DNA of 64,000 nt from Cupriavidus sp. D39 (GTDB lineage Bacteria; Pseudomonadota; Gammaproteobacteria; Burkholderiales; Burkholderiaceae). The stretch is taken from the NCBI RefSeq assembly GCF_026627925.1, contig NZ_JAPNLE010000006.1:1-64000 (forward strand), written 5' to 3'. The notes under the pieces are model-generated. The model did no database searches. It was not told where the DNA came from and saw only the letters and a program-made list of their open reading frames with translations. How positions within the stretch are numbered: the first letter of the stretch is position 1; each line of letters starts with the position of its first letter. A program made the translations under genes and the position numbers. Shown here one piece after another: positions 9,430 to 18,804 of the stretch.

Positions 9430-10457
9430 TCGAATTTGAGAACAAAGGGGATCCCGTGATTCGAAGGTCGGGCGATGCGGACGGACTGCGTGCGTGCGAG
9501 AGCCGCCATGCGGTTGATCACGCCCACGCGGATCGTTACCTCGGTTGCTGGCGAGCCGATGCAGCGCGCCCACAGGCGTTTGCCAGTGAGCGTCGTGAGC
9601 TGATACATCAGGTTCCCGACAATCGAACGGCCGTGGTAGCCGCAGTGCCTCTTCTATTCTCCTCGGCCATTTCGCGCAATGGCATCGATGGCCTCGTTGC
9701 ACCAATTGGCGCCGCGCGTGGTCTCAGGCCAAGGCATAGCCCCTTCGCTCGGCGGGATCGACAGTTGGGCGCCGCGGGCTTCGATTTGAGCATGGCATTG
9801 CCTCTATGCCGTAAGCGCAGTCACCACCGATGGTTTCGATTGGCACGTCTGCGGGGACCTGATCAAGCAGATTGGACAACACGTCGGCATCGGCGACGTC
9901 TTGATGCGTCATCAGTGCTGCGCATACCTGGCCGGTCTTCGCGTCCAGAGCCAGGCGCACTTTGCGCCAGGTGCGCCGCTTCGAATAGCCGTGTTTGCGC
10001 ACCTTCCGCTCGCCTTCGCCGTACCGCTTCACGCCGGTGCTGTCCACCGGCAGGTGCATCGGCTCGTCGGTCTGCATGGCGGGCAACTTCACCGCGAGCT
10101 CCTGTGCACGGCCGCTCAACGGCGCGTAGTTGCGTACCGGCAGGTCGGGAATGCAAGCTCGCGCAGGCTACGCGCGAAGGCCTGAAGTGCCCGCAGAGGC
10201 AGATGAAAGACTTGCTTGAGCCCGAGCAGCATCTGAATCGCTGTGCCCGGGTAGACGTGCTGCCGCCCCCGCGTGGGCGCTCCGTCCTTGGGCGCCGTGT
10301 TCAGTACGCTCTGGTCAATCCACATCGTCACATCGCCTCTGGCAATCAAGCCAGCGTTGTACTGCACCCAGTTCCTGACGCGATAGACGACTTTAGGTTC
10401 GCTTCGCTTGTGTTCGTCAGTGCGCATCTTCTCGGGAAAAATCGAGAATCTACGCAA
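9430..10457 (-). pseudogene. IS5-family (IS903-like) transposase remnant
   Basis: Three minus-strand fragments in different frames reconstruct an IS5-family transposase. The N-terminal part (10457 to about 10116) has YRVRNWVQYNAGLIARGDVT. The DDE core (about 10119-9780) has VDSTGVKRYGEGERKVRKHG and IGGDCAYG. The C-terminal part (about 9610-9450) has LTGKRLWARCIGSPATEVTI. The frame changes near 10118 and 9780, so no functional protein can be made. I could not find convincing terminal inverted repeats. The remnant separates the HD-GYP operon from the diguanylate cyclase. Confidence 0.82.
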
Positions 10458-10601
10458 GTCCGCGAAGAGTTAACAGAAGTGTCACTCAAGCTGTTGCGCA
10501 TAGACGTCAGCGCGTGCGGCGGCCGGATTTATGCATTAACGCCATGCCGCAGGGGGGCGATATGGCGACTACAGCGGGAAACATAGCCGATACGCTCGCG
10601 A

Positions 10602-12671
10602 TTGACTATCATTTTGGAACAGTCAAGAAAATGGAAATTAGTCAATCGCCGATATCGTGGACTCAGCCGTGGGCTACTTAAGCAGGGGATAAAGGTGGTG
10701 CGGTGGTCTTTAAAATCTCGCGCAGCGTTAGCTACTGCCGCCGTGGTAGCACTTATTATCCTAGTGCTTTTTTTGATTGCCCGGCAATGTGCATTTGCAA
10801 GCCTAAGGACCCTACTGCAATCGCAAGAGGATTCGCAGGTTAAGACATTGGCGGAGCAGCTCGACGGAAAATTTGACGAACGTGCTACAGTTCTCCGCCG
10901 GCTTGGACGACAACTGGCTCCGATGCTGAACCGGAGTCCAGCAGAACTGAGGAGCTTTGCTTCTCAGGCCTTATCCTTATCGGACGCATTCAATTCCGTT
11001 TCCCTCATCTGGCCAAACGGTGACCTAGCCTTCAGTACCGCCACACCACTGGGCTCGCGAGTCCAATTGGTTGACCGACACTACTTTGACCAGCTCCTGC
11101 GAGGAGCGTCACTTTCCGTCGCCGAACCCTTCTTAGGCCCAACGCATGGCGCACCCAGTATTATTATAGCCGTTCCGATCCGCTCATTGGGAGGGCAATT
11201 GCGTGCCGTTGTCGCGGGTGAATTAACGCTCGTCGGAAAGAACTTCGTGACAGAGCTTGCGCGCAATCGAATCGGGACCACAGGAGTCTACTGTCTCGTC
11301 TCTGCGGGAGACCACCCCCGATATGTCGTGCATCCTGATGCGGCGAGATTGCTCGCGCCGACAAAGGGGACTGATCGGCCTTGCGACACCGACGAGCCCC
11401 TTACGGCATGGGATTTCATTCAACCGAGACAGCCCATTGTTGCGCGTTATCTGCTTCGAACCAATGGTTGGCAACTTGTCGCCACCCTCCCCGCGAAAGA
11501 GGCGTTTTCACCCCTAACCGACACACGACCAAAGGTCCTCCTCGCCTCCGGAATTGCACTGGTCGGCGCGGTAATTTTGACGTGGATCGTGGTCCGGCGC
11601 ATGCTGGTACCGCTCGAGCGATTGCATCGAATGGTTCAGAAAAGCGCGATGGATCCTTCGGTCCATCTATTGCAGCCCACTACCAGAGCCAAGGATGAAA
11701 TCGGCGAGCTAGCCGCGACGTTCTCGATCGTCATGCGGCAACTTGTCCACCGGGAGGCCGCCTTGCAGAATGCCGAGGCCCGCGCCAGGGAAAGCGAAGA
11801 GCGCTCCCGAGCCATTTCCAATCGCTTGCCTGGCCTTGTCTCCTACGTTGATGTCGACGAACGCTATGTTTTTGTCAATGAAGCTTACGAGCAACGATTC
11901 GGACTTCCTGCGACGAAAATTGTCGGTCTTTCCATTCGGGAACTCTGGGGCGCACAGGTCTACGCTGACGAGAAGCCCTATCTCAAGATGGCCTTCGCAG
12001 GATCACTCACGACCTTTGATAGGGATTTTCAGGAACAAGGTGAGTACAAGTGCCTTGAAGTAAGCTACCAACCAGCATGGAATGATGCCAAAGACACCAT
12101 CATGGGCCTGCACATTTTTGCCAGGGACGTCACCGTTGAACGGCTGAGGGTAAAATTTCTCGAAAAACAGGTGCTGTCGGACCACTTGACAGGATTGCTT
12201 AACCGCAAAGGTTTTGACCGGAATTTTTCCCTGGCGTTGGCGGAGGCCGATACGAACGGTCACGTAGTTGCTTTGGTTCTCGTCGACCTTGACGACTTCA
12301 AGCTTGTGAACGACACATACGGGCACACGATCGGCGATAAGCTATTGCAACTCTTCGCCAAACGGCTCTCTTCATGTCTGCAGGAATACGACGTGAAAGC
12401 GCGCATTGGGGGTGATGAGTTTGCCGTCATCCTGGGAAATGTTGCGCAGCCGGTAGACGCAGAACGCGTGGCCAACGCGATAGTGAACCTTGCTTCTGAG
12501 CCCTATCGGATTGACGGTCACAGCCTAGTTTCCACCGTGAGCGTTGGGCTAGCGCTCCGCCGTCCGGAAGATGGCCAGGCGCCTGGCAAACTGTTCCTGA
12601 GGGCGGATACGGCGCTCTATAGCGCAAAGCATGGCGGCAAAGGTAGGCACGCAGTCTCCGGCGCCGTTTAG
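10602..12671 (+). CDS. Membrane diguanylate cyclase (dCACHE-HAMP-PAS-GGDEF)
   Basis: The protein is up to 689 residues. A membrane helix lies near residues 38-62, followed by a large periplasmic double-Cache-like sensor domain and a second helix near 305-325. Then come HAMP (about 325-380), PAS (about 400-520) and GGDEF, with the active-site motif GGDEF at 603-607. The position that would hold Arg of the RxxD inhibitory site reads QEYD, so product inhibition is probably lost. The listed start is a TTG; a GTG at 10695 with AGGGG eight bases upstream is a good alternative. The enzyme should make cyclic di-GMP, opposing the neighbouring HD-GYP regulator. Confidence 0.92.
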   Translation: MTIILEQSRKWKLVNRRYRGLSRGLLKQGIKVVRWSLKSRAALATAAVVALIILVLFLIARQCAFASLRTLLQSQEDSQVKTLAEQLDGKFDERATVLRRLGRQLAPMLNRSPAELRSFASQALSLSDAFNSVSLIWPNGDLAFSTATPLGSRVQLVDRHYFDQLLRGASLSVAEPFLGPTHGAPSIIIAVPIRSLGGQLRAVVAGELTLVGKNFVTELARNRIGTTGVYCLVSAGDHPRYVVHPDAARLLAPTKGTDRPCDTDEPLTAWDFIQPRQPIVARYLLRTNGWQLVATLPAKEAFSPLTDTRPKVLLASGIALVGAVILTWIVVRRMLVPLERLHRMVQKSAMDPSVHLLQPTTRAKDEIGELAATFSIVMRQLVHREAALQNAEARARESEERSRAISNRLPGLVSYVDVDERYVFVNEAYEQRFGLPATKIVGLSIRELWGAQVYADEKPYLKMAFAGSLTTFDRDFQEQGEYKCLEVSYQPAWNDAKDTIMGLHIFARDVTVERLRVKFLEKQVLSDHLTGLLNRKGFDRNFSLALAEADTNGHVVALVLVDLDDFKLVNDTYGHTIGDKLLQLFAKRLSSCLQEYDVKARIGGDEFAVILGNVAQPVDAERVANAIVNLASEPYRIDGHSLVSTVSVGLALRRPEDGQAPGKLFLRADTALYSAKHGGKGRHAVSGAV

Positions 12672-13216
12672 TCGGCAGGTGTCGAAGTACCCGCCCTGTT
12701 TGCCCCTAACATTGCAAGGGTGCCTGACCTATGTTCCCCCTTCAGAATGGTTTATATGAACGCCCCCGATGCGCCACGTTTTCTTGTGTTCTGATTTGAC
12801 AGGATAGGTTGCAGCTTTATATGCGGCCTTTCTGCAGCATACGCTGCGGGCCACGATGAAATCCGCTGACTCGCTCCTAATTTGTCGCGCGAGCTGAACG
12901 CTCTAACCATTCTTCAGGTTTAGCGAGTCCCGGTCCGACCTGCCTTGTCATCACACTCAATTGCCAACGCAACCTTTCGACGTCATTATCGATAAGTTGA
13001 CAGTGCCGACCGAAGTTCGGCAGGAACGCTTGCGTGCATTCAGGAATCCGGAGACCACGCATCCTTCGCTCGCGTTCACGCGTGGGCTGATGGCTGTTTT
13101 CGGCCCGGTTATTTACTCGAGCATTGGCTTTGACGAAGTCGTGCTTGGCGCTCGCCAGTTGGCGGCCGCTCAGTGACGCGGCGACGCCGCCCGTGCATGA
13201 AGCGACCGCCGAGTCT
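12672..13216. other. Intergenic region without recognised gene
   Basis: These 545 bases separate the diguanylate cyclase from the convergent catC-like gene. Short open frames exist on both strands at about 12877-13176 and overlap each other, but neither gives a protein I recognise and neither has a good ribosome-binding site. I see no tRNA, terminator with a T-run, or IS end. The region may hold an unrecognised relic. Confidence 0.4.
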
Positions 13217-13492
13217 TCAGATCGCCGACGGATGGCGAGCTAGCGGCGTAACCTGGATGGCCATATAGGGAAACAGCGGCAGCGATGACAGCAGCTCGTG
13301 CAATTCATCGTTGCTTTCCACATCGAAGATGCTGACGTTGGAATAGCGGCCCACCACACGCCAAAGGTGCGGCCATTTGCCAGCCTCCTGAATTTCGATA
13401 GCACGGGCCTTTTCGGCAGCCTTGATGGCGTCGGCGCGGTCTGCCGGAAGTGAGTCTGGGAATTTCACGTCCATCTGAACGCAGTAAAGCAT
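13217..13492 (-). CDS. catC: Muconolactone delta-isomerase
   Basis: This gene encodes 91 residues, close to the usual 92-96 of the family. The sequence follows CatC closely: an MLYCVQMDVKFP beginning, the central KWPHLWRVVGRYSN core, SIFDVES, and the LPLFPYMAIQVTPLARHPSAI ending. The enzyme converts muconolactone to 3-oxoadipate enol-lactone in the catechol branch of the beta-ketoadipate pathway. It is the last gene of a leftward set with pcaI, pcaJ, an MFS transporter and an EthD protein. catA and catB are not in this window, so it may serve a modified, possibly methyl-substituted, lactone. That is an inference. Confidence 0.85.
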   Translation of the reverse strand: MLYCVQMDVKFPDSLPADRADAIKAAEKARAIEIQEAGKWPHLWRVVGRYSNVSIFDVESNDELHELLSSLPLFPYMAIQVTPLARHPSAI

Positions 13493-13584
13493 GATGTCTC
13501 CTTGTCTGTTGAATGTAGGGCGGGCGAGGCCGGCCGCGTATCGGCGCGGCTCTGCTGCTTGTGGTGTTTCCGGCGGATGGGCGC

Positions 13585-13926
13585 TCAGCCAGCGGTGTCA
13601 TTGCCGGTGACCGGCGCGGTACGGAAGGGCTTGAGTTGGCCGATGAAGGTTTTGCCGTGCTCAAACCACGCCTTGCGGATGTCGGATGCCATATAGATCG
13701 CGTAGGCAGCTTCGTTCTCAAACCAGCATTCGCCGATGGCGTCGACGCGGCCGATGTCGAAAAAGGGTACGTGGGTGTCGGTTGGCTGCTCGGCGACGAG
13801 GCGGACCTCATACTTGTGCAGGCCCGGCACATCGTGCGACATCTCGTAGTGGCGCAGGCATTCCGCGCGGAAAGCTTCGTTGGACATGCCTTCTGGCTTG
13901 ACCAGCAGGTACAGCATGCGAATCAT
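13585..13926 (-). CDS. EthD-domain protein
   Basis: This gene encodes 113 residues with the EthD ferredoxin-like fold signature: an [15 protein letters not shown] start, the [19 protein letters not shown] segment and a conserved [19 protein letters not shown] core. EthD-domain proteins occur in degradation operons, where some are accessory proteins and others are isomerases or decarboxylases of cyclic intermediates. A GAGGAG site precedes the ATG. It lies between the MFS transporter and catC on the same strand, so a role in lactone or ring-fission handling is plausible but not shown. Confidence 0.82.
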   Translation of the reverse strand: MIRMLYLLVKPEGMSNEAFRAECLRHYEMSHDVPGLHKYEVRLVAEQPTDTHVPFFDIGRVDAIGECWFENEAAYAIYMASDIRKAWFEHGKTFIGQLKPFRTAPVTGNDTAG

Positions 13927-13996
13927 GTTGACTCCTCTTGGTTCTGAATTGGCTCGATTCTAGGTTCTGCGCTCCCTGCCGGGATCGCACCGCTCA

Positions 13997-15283
13997 TCAG
14001 GTATGCGCCCGCGCTGAGTCGGCCAGTGGCCCTACCTCATAGTTATCGTCCTCTTCGCCGATGTTCTCGATGGCGATGCCGCGCGTTTCGGGCAGCAGCA
14101 GTATGCCGAACACGGCGAAGGCATAGGCCACGAGACAGAATGTGCCCATAGCATTGGCCAGGCCGATATGGCTGGACAGCACACCGACGCCGACGACGGA
14201 GCCAGCGCCTACCGACTTGCCCACGTTGTAAGCGAAGCCCATGCACGTTGTACGCACATTGGTGGGAAATAGTTCGCTGAGGAAAGGCCCGAGGGCGGCG
14301 AACATGCCGATTGCCGAGAAACCGACCAAGAAACCCAGGATCGCGGTGAGCGTGGTGTTCAGCGGCAGCAGCATATAGCTGACGGTGACGACCCACGCGC
14401 AGATCGACAGCAGGATCAACGTGGGGCGCCGCCCGATTCGATCGCAAAGATCGGCCGCCACCGCGAAGCCGCAGAACGAGCCGAAGGCCATGATGAAGAC
14501 AGTGACGATCATCGATGTGGCGGCGACTCCCCGCTGGTTGAGCAGAGACGGCAGCCAGACCAGGATGGCATAGCAGCCAGCCTGTAGGCCGATCACCAGC
14601 ACGCTCGACAGGATGAGTGAACGCCCGTATTTGCGGTTAAACACCGAGGCCAGCGAAGCAGGCCGTGTGCGGCTCTGCCGTGCGCGCTCGAACATCGGCG
14701 CGTCCTTGATATGGCGCCGGATGAACAGCACGATCGACGCCGGGATGATGCCGCTCCAGAATGCCACTCGCCACGCAATCTCCTGCGGAAGCCAGGCCAG
14801 CAGCAGCGTGGCCAGGACGACCGCCAACGCCCAGCCCAGAGCGAAACCCGATTGCACATAGCCCATGGCCTTGCCGCGGTGCTTGGGGTCGATCACTTCT
14901 GCCATCAGTGCCGCGCCGACCGCCCATTCACCGCCAAAGCCCAGGCCCTGCAGCGTGCGGGCGACCACGAGCTGGTGATAGGTCTGGGCGAAGCCGGCGA
15001 GTACGCCGAACAGTGTGAACCAGATGATCGCCAGCACCAGGATGCGCGCGCGGCCGTAGCGGTCGCTGAGGATGCCAGCACCCCAGCCGCCGATGGCGGT
15101 AACGATCAGCGCCACGGTGCCGAGCACGCCAACTTCCGCCTTGGTCAGGCCCCACGCGAGCGTCAGGGCGGGCAGCAGGAAGCTGAACATCTGCATGTCG
15201 AAGGAATCCAGCGCCCAGCCCGAATAGCAAGCCCAGAACGTCTTCTTTTGCTGGGGTGTCCCAGTCTTGTACCAAGTTAGCAT
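13997..15283 (-). CDS. MFS transporter, aromatic acid:H+ symporter type
   Basis: This gene encodes 428 residues with about 12 hydrophobic segments. The start (MLTWYKTGTPQQKKTFWACYSGWALDSFD is the N-terminal context) contains the GWALDSFDMQ segment typical of the sialate/aromatic-acid H+ symporters, followed by a GILSDRYGRAR loop between helices 2 and 3. The start at 15283 has an AGGAGACA site; longer in-frame versions lack one. It lies downstream of pcaJ on the same strand. It should import an aromatic or related acid across the inner membrane for the PcaIJ/CatC pathway. The exact substrate is unknown. Confidence 0.88.
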   Translation of the reverse strand: MLTWYKTGTPQQKKTFWACYSGWALDSFDMQMFSFLLPALTLAWGLTKAEVGVLGTVALIVTAIGGWGAGILSDRYGRARILVLAIIWFTLFGVLAGFAQTYHQLVVARTLQGLGFGGEWAVGAALMAEVIDPKHRGKAMGYVQSGFALGWALAVVLATLLLAWLPQEIAWRVAFWSGIIPASIVLFIRRHIKDAPMFERARQSRTRPASLASVFNRKYGRSLILSSVLVIGLQAGCYAILVWLPSLLNQRGVAATSMIVTVFIMAFGSFCGFAVAADLCDRIGRRPTLILLSICAWVVTVSYMLLPLNTTLTAILGFLVGFSAIGMFAALGPFLSELFPTNVRTTCMGFAYNVGKSVGAGSVVGVGVLSSHIGLANAMGTFCLVAYAFAVFGILLLPETRGIAIENIGEEDDNYEVGPLADSARAHT

Positions 15284-15372
15284 GGTTGTCTCCTGTTTCT
15301 TTCTGTCTTTCTCTATGATTCGCCGACGCTTGTGCGCGGGTAGCCGCCAGGCGCCGGCTTTCGTGCCCAATG

Positions 15373-16044
15373 CTAGGCGTACTCGGCTCTTACCATGGTG
15401 GTGAAATCGAGTTCCACGTCGGTAACCGACTGGAGCGTCTGCGGTGACATGTCGCCGATGATCTCGATGACCGACACGCCAAGGGGACCGATGGAAAACG
15501 TGCCGAGTTCGGTGTACACGCGGCTCACGCAGGCGACCCCTGTCAACGGATAGCTGCACTGGCGGCGCAGCTTGCTGGTGCCGTCCTTGGTTAGATGGTC
15601 CATCATGACGAACACGCGCTTGGCCCCAATGGCCAGGTCCATCGCGCCGCCCACGGCGGGGATGGCACCAGGCGCGCCGGTATGCCAGTTGGCCAGGTCA
15701 CCTCGCACCGATACCTGAAATGCACCGAGCACGCAGATGTCGAGATGGCCGCCGCGCATCATGCCGAAGGCGTCGGCATGGTGAAAAAATGCCGCGCCTT
15801 TCTCCAGGCGGATCGCCTCCTTGCCGGCGTTGATCAGGTCCCAGTCCTCCTGGCCCGGCTCGGATGCCGACCACTGCCCAAGCACGCCGTTTTCGCTATG
15901 CAGGATGACCTCGCGGTGCCGGGGCAGGTGGTTGGCTACCAGTGTGGGCAGGCCGATTCCGAGGTTGACATAGGATCCGTTGGGAATGTCCCGTGCCACG
16001 CGCGCGGCCAGTAGGTGTCTTGCCACTTGGTCCATCGCTCTCAC
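15373..16044 (-). CDS. pcaJ: 3-oxoadipate CoA-transferase, beta subunit
   Basis: This gene encodes 223 residues, normal for the B subunit of 3-oxoacid CoA-transferases. It contains the NLGIGLPT segment near residue 26 and the SENG motif near residue 50, whose Glu forms the covalent CoA thioester. The GTG start overlaps the pcaI stop by four bases (GTGA), so the two subunits are coupled. An internal ATG at 16035 is an alternative start. With PcaI it transfers CoA from succinyl-CoA to 3-oxoadipate. The neighbouring catC supports the beta-ketoadipate assignment, though related 3-oxoacids cannot be excluded. Confidence 0.9.
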   Translation of the reverse strand: MRAMDQVARHLLAARVARDIPNGSYVNLGIGLPTLVANHLPRHREVILHSENGVLGQWSASEPGQEDWDLINAGKEAIRLEKGAAFFHHADAFGMMRGGHLDICVLGAFQVSVRGDLANWHTGAPGAIPAVGGAMDLAIGAKRVFVMMDHLTKDGTSKLRRQCSYPLTGVACVSRVYTELGTFSIGPLGVSVIEIIGDMSPQTLQSVTDVELDFTTMVRAEYA

Positions 16045-16739
16045 CCTGCCTGCATGACTTCAGCTCGCGCGACTGCGGCGTCGCGCAGTACCACGCGGCT
16101 AACGAAAATCCCGGGCGTCACGACGTCCTCGGGGTCCAACTCGCCCAGTTCGCAGACGCGAGCCACGGCCGCGATCGTCTGGCTTGCCGCCATCGCCATG
16201 ACGGGCGCGAAGTTGCGCGCGGTCTTGTTATAGATGAGGTTGCCCCAGCGGTCGGCCGCCGCGGCGTTGATCAGCGCGACATCGACATGGAGAGGGTGCT
16301 CGAGCACGTAGCCGCGACCGTCGATCTGGCGTGTCTCCTTGCCCTCAGCCAGCAGCGTGCCGTAACCGGTGGGGGTGTAGAAGGCGCCGATGCCGCTTCC
16401 GGCGGCGCGCAGGCGCTCGGCCAGCGTGCCTTGCGGCACGACTTCGAGCTCGATCTGGCCGGCGCGGTACAGTTCTTCAAATACGTACGCATCGCGTTGG
16501 CGCGGGAAGGAGCACACCAGCTTGCGCACGCGGCGGGTCTTGAGCAGAGCCGCCAGTCCGGTGTCGCCGTTGCCGGCGTTGTTGCTGACCACTGTCAGTT
16601 CCCTGGCGCCCTGCTTGATCAGAGCGTCGATCAGTTCGTCGGGCATGCCGGCGCCGCCGAATCCTCCGATCGCGATCGTGGCGCCGTCGGGGACGTCATT
16701 CACGGCCTCGCGCGCCGTTCCATAGAGTTTGTTGATCAT
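16041..16739 (-). CDS. pcaI: 3-oxoadipate CoA-transferase, alpha subunit
   Basis: This gene encodes 232 residues, the normal A-subunit length. It has the glycine-rich IAIGGFGGAGMPDELID segment near residues 21-37, then VSNNAGNGDTGLAALL, and VPQGTLAERLRAAGSGIGAF, all characteristic of PcaI/ScoA proteins. The ATG at 16739 gives the usual MINKLYG start; a longer in-frame version would add an unlikely basic leader. It is the first gene of the leftward pcaI-pcaJ-MFS-EthD-catC set. The promoter should lie in the 250 bases between it and the broken LysR gene. Confidence 0.92.
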   Translation of the reverse strand: MINKLYGTAREAVNDVPDGATIAIGGFGGAGMPDELIDALIKQGARELTVVSNNAGNGDTGLAALLKTRRVRKLVCSFPRQRDAYVFEELYRAGQIELEVVPQGTLAERLRAAGSGIGAFYTPTGYGTLLAEGKETRQIDGRGYVLEHPLHVDVALINAAAADRWGNLIYNKTARNFAPVMAMAASQTIAAVARVCELGELDPEDVVTPGIFVSRVVLRDAAVARAEVMQAG

Positions 16740-16990
16740 GTCTCGCTTCGCATGTTGTCTGTTGAATCTAGGTTGCCACGCGACCCGAGCGCGCACAATT
16801 TCAGCTTTTGCAAGCGCCCTTAGCGCTGGGTTAAGGCGTGGGGCGAGCGCAGGCAAGTGTTTTCCATGAGGTGATGCGATTTGCGTCCCGGGGCGCTCGT
16901 CGACTGCAGAACGGCAAAGCTGCGCGAGCGGGCGCCAGCGGATGGGCGGAAGGCAAGAAGGGAAGGGCGCGGAGGATCCGCTTTCCGCGA

Positions 16991-17901
16991 TCAGCCGTTG
17001 CGGCCCGGCGCGTACCGGGCGATCAGCTGGTTGGCAAACTTGCGGGAAAAGCTGGACAGGCCATCCAGATCGCGTGCGCAGACCTGGAATGTGCGAACCG
17101 CCCAGTCATCACGCAGGTTGCAGGCGCCAATGCGCTGGTCGCCCTTGAGGCGCGCGAACGCGGCCTTGGGCATGATGGCGATGCCTGCGTTGGCGGCCAC
17201 CATGCGACAGATGGCATCGTAGCTGGCCACATGGACGCGAATGGTCATGGGCTTGTGCAACGCGCCGGCAGCGCGTGTCATGAACACCTGGAAGGCGCTG
17301 CCCTCGAGCAGCGCGACAAAGGCGTAGTCCAGCGACTGCTCGAACCAGACGTCACCCTCTGCCAGCAAAGGATGCCCGAGCGGCGCCACCAGGATCAGCG
17401 CGCTCTTGACGAAAGGCACTGCCTGCAGGCCCGCGGTGGGCACATTTCCGGAGATGATACCGAGGTCCGCGCCGCCTTCGCGCACCAGGCGGACGATGTC
17501 GTCGCTCAGGCGTTCGCGCACGTCGATGCGCACATCAGGGTGGGTGGCGAGGTAGTCGCCGATGACCGGGGAAGGTACTCGGTGATGGCCGTGGTGTTGG
17601 CCACCAGTTTGAGCTGCCCGGAAAGGCCCGCCGTGAAAGGCTGGAGGTTCCCCGTGAGCCGCTCCAGCTCGGCAAGCACCACGCGGGCATGCTGCAGATA
17701 GACTTCGCCGGCGGCCGTCAGCGTCACGCCCTGGGGCGAGCGCTCCAGCAGGCGGACCCCCAGCGTGTCTTCGAGGTTCTTGATGCGGTTGCTGACCGCC
17801 GGCAAGGAAAGGAAGGAGCGCTCCGCACCGCGGGTCAGGCTGCGTGTTTCCGCCACGTTGACGAAGAGGCGGAAATCCGTGATGTCGAAGGGAACGGCCA
17901 T
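16991..17901 (-). pseudogene. LysR-type regulator, frameshifted
   Basis: The N-terminal 110 residues (from 17901) hold an intact LysR winged helix with ETRSLTRGAERSFLSLPAVS and the LGVRLLERSPQGVTLTAAGE signature. The frame breaks near 17565, after ITEYLP, at a C/G run. The effector-binding domain continues in another frame down to 16991, with RERLSDDIVRLVREGGADLG. Restoring one base gives a normal regulator of about 303 residues. It lies between the metallo-hydrolase and pcaI and would be the expected regulator of that operon. It is either a real pseudogene or a sequencing error. Confidence 0.85.
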
Positions 17902-17913
17902 GCTGCCCAGCCG

Positions 17914-18804
17914 CTACCAGCTTGCCGGCTCGAAGCGGAAGCCCTGGCCTTGGCGCCTGACGTAGCCGCAGTAGGGATCGCCGAAATGCACCGGCAGGAT
18001 CAGCGCCTCGCGGTCAGCCGCCCGGTTGAGGAAGGCCAGGCGTGTGGCGCGCGCTAGGTCGGGACGGATGCAGTAGCCGGAGTTCACGTCCGGGCGCACG
18101 ATCTGCAGCGGGCTGTGCAGGATGTCGCCGCAGAAGATCGCTTCCTCGCCCTGGGAACGAACGCGGAACACCACTTGGCCAGGGCTGTGGCCCGCTGCCG
18201 GCTCCACCTGCAGGCAGCCGGCGACCTCCTGTCCGGGCACTATCATCTCGGCGAGGCCTTCGCTGACCACCGGCATCACGCTGTCGAAGAATGACTCGCC
18301 GAACACGTCCACCACGCCGGGCTCCTTGTTGCGGCCCTCGTCGCAGAAAACGAAGTCATCCTTGGGGATGTAGTAGCGTGCATTGGGGAAGGTCGGTACC
18401 CAGCGGTTATCGTGCCAGGTGGTATTCCAGCCGACGTGATCCGCGTGCAAGTGCGTCATCACCACATGGGTGACCTTCTCCGGTGGAGCGCCGGCCGCGA
18501 TCATCCATTCGCACACGAGGGTGTTGAGCATGTTCATGCGCGCGATTCCGGCGCGCGGCTTGAAGTTGCCCACGCCGGTATCGACCACGATGATGTTGTC
18601 ACCGGCGTGTACGACCCAGAACTGGATGGTCACAATCAGCCTGTTCATGTGCGGGATCCAGTGGTGCGGCGCCATTAGGTCCGCATTCGCGTCGAGCACG
18701 GCACGGTCGATGTCGGGGAAAAGGAAGGCCGGATCATGCGTTGGGCCCATGTACTCGAGGATGCGGGTGATCTTCAGGTCGCCGACGGTGCGCGATTGCA
18801 TCAT
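17914..18804 (-). CDS. Metallo-beta-lactamase fold hydrolase
   Basis: This gene encodes 296 residues. The zinc-binding motif THLHADHVGW lies near residue 117, with later ligands in PAAGHSPGQ near 210, CGDILHSP near 230 and a C-terminal LPVHFGDP. These are the standard ligands of the MBL superfamily, and the overall sequence resembles lactonase-like members (AHL lactonase or aryl-ester type). It has no signal peptide. It lies upstream of the LysR pseudogene on the same strand. Hydrolysis of a lactone or ester intermediate would fit the catabolic context, but the substrate is not known. Confidence 0.87.
   Translation of the reverse strand: MMQSRTVGDLKITRILEYMGPTHDPAFLFPDIDRAVLDANADLMAPHHWIPHMNRLIVTIQFWVVHAGDNIIVVDTGVGNFKPRAGIARMNMLNTLVCEWMIAAGAPPEKVTHVVMTHLHADHVGWNTTWHDNRWVPTFPNARYYIPKDDFVFCDEGRNKEPGVVDVFGESFFDSVMPVVSEGLAEMIVPGQEVAGCLQVEPAAGHSPGQVVFRVRSQGEEAIFCGDILHSPLQIVRPDVNSGYCIRPDLARATRLAFLNRAADREALILPVHFGDPYCGYVRRQGQGFRFEPASW

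Noticed and set aside
12877..13176. Overlapping small frames on both strands between the diguanylate cyclase and catC
   Set aside because: They overlap each other, have weak starts and give no recognisable product; I list the region as gene-free.
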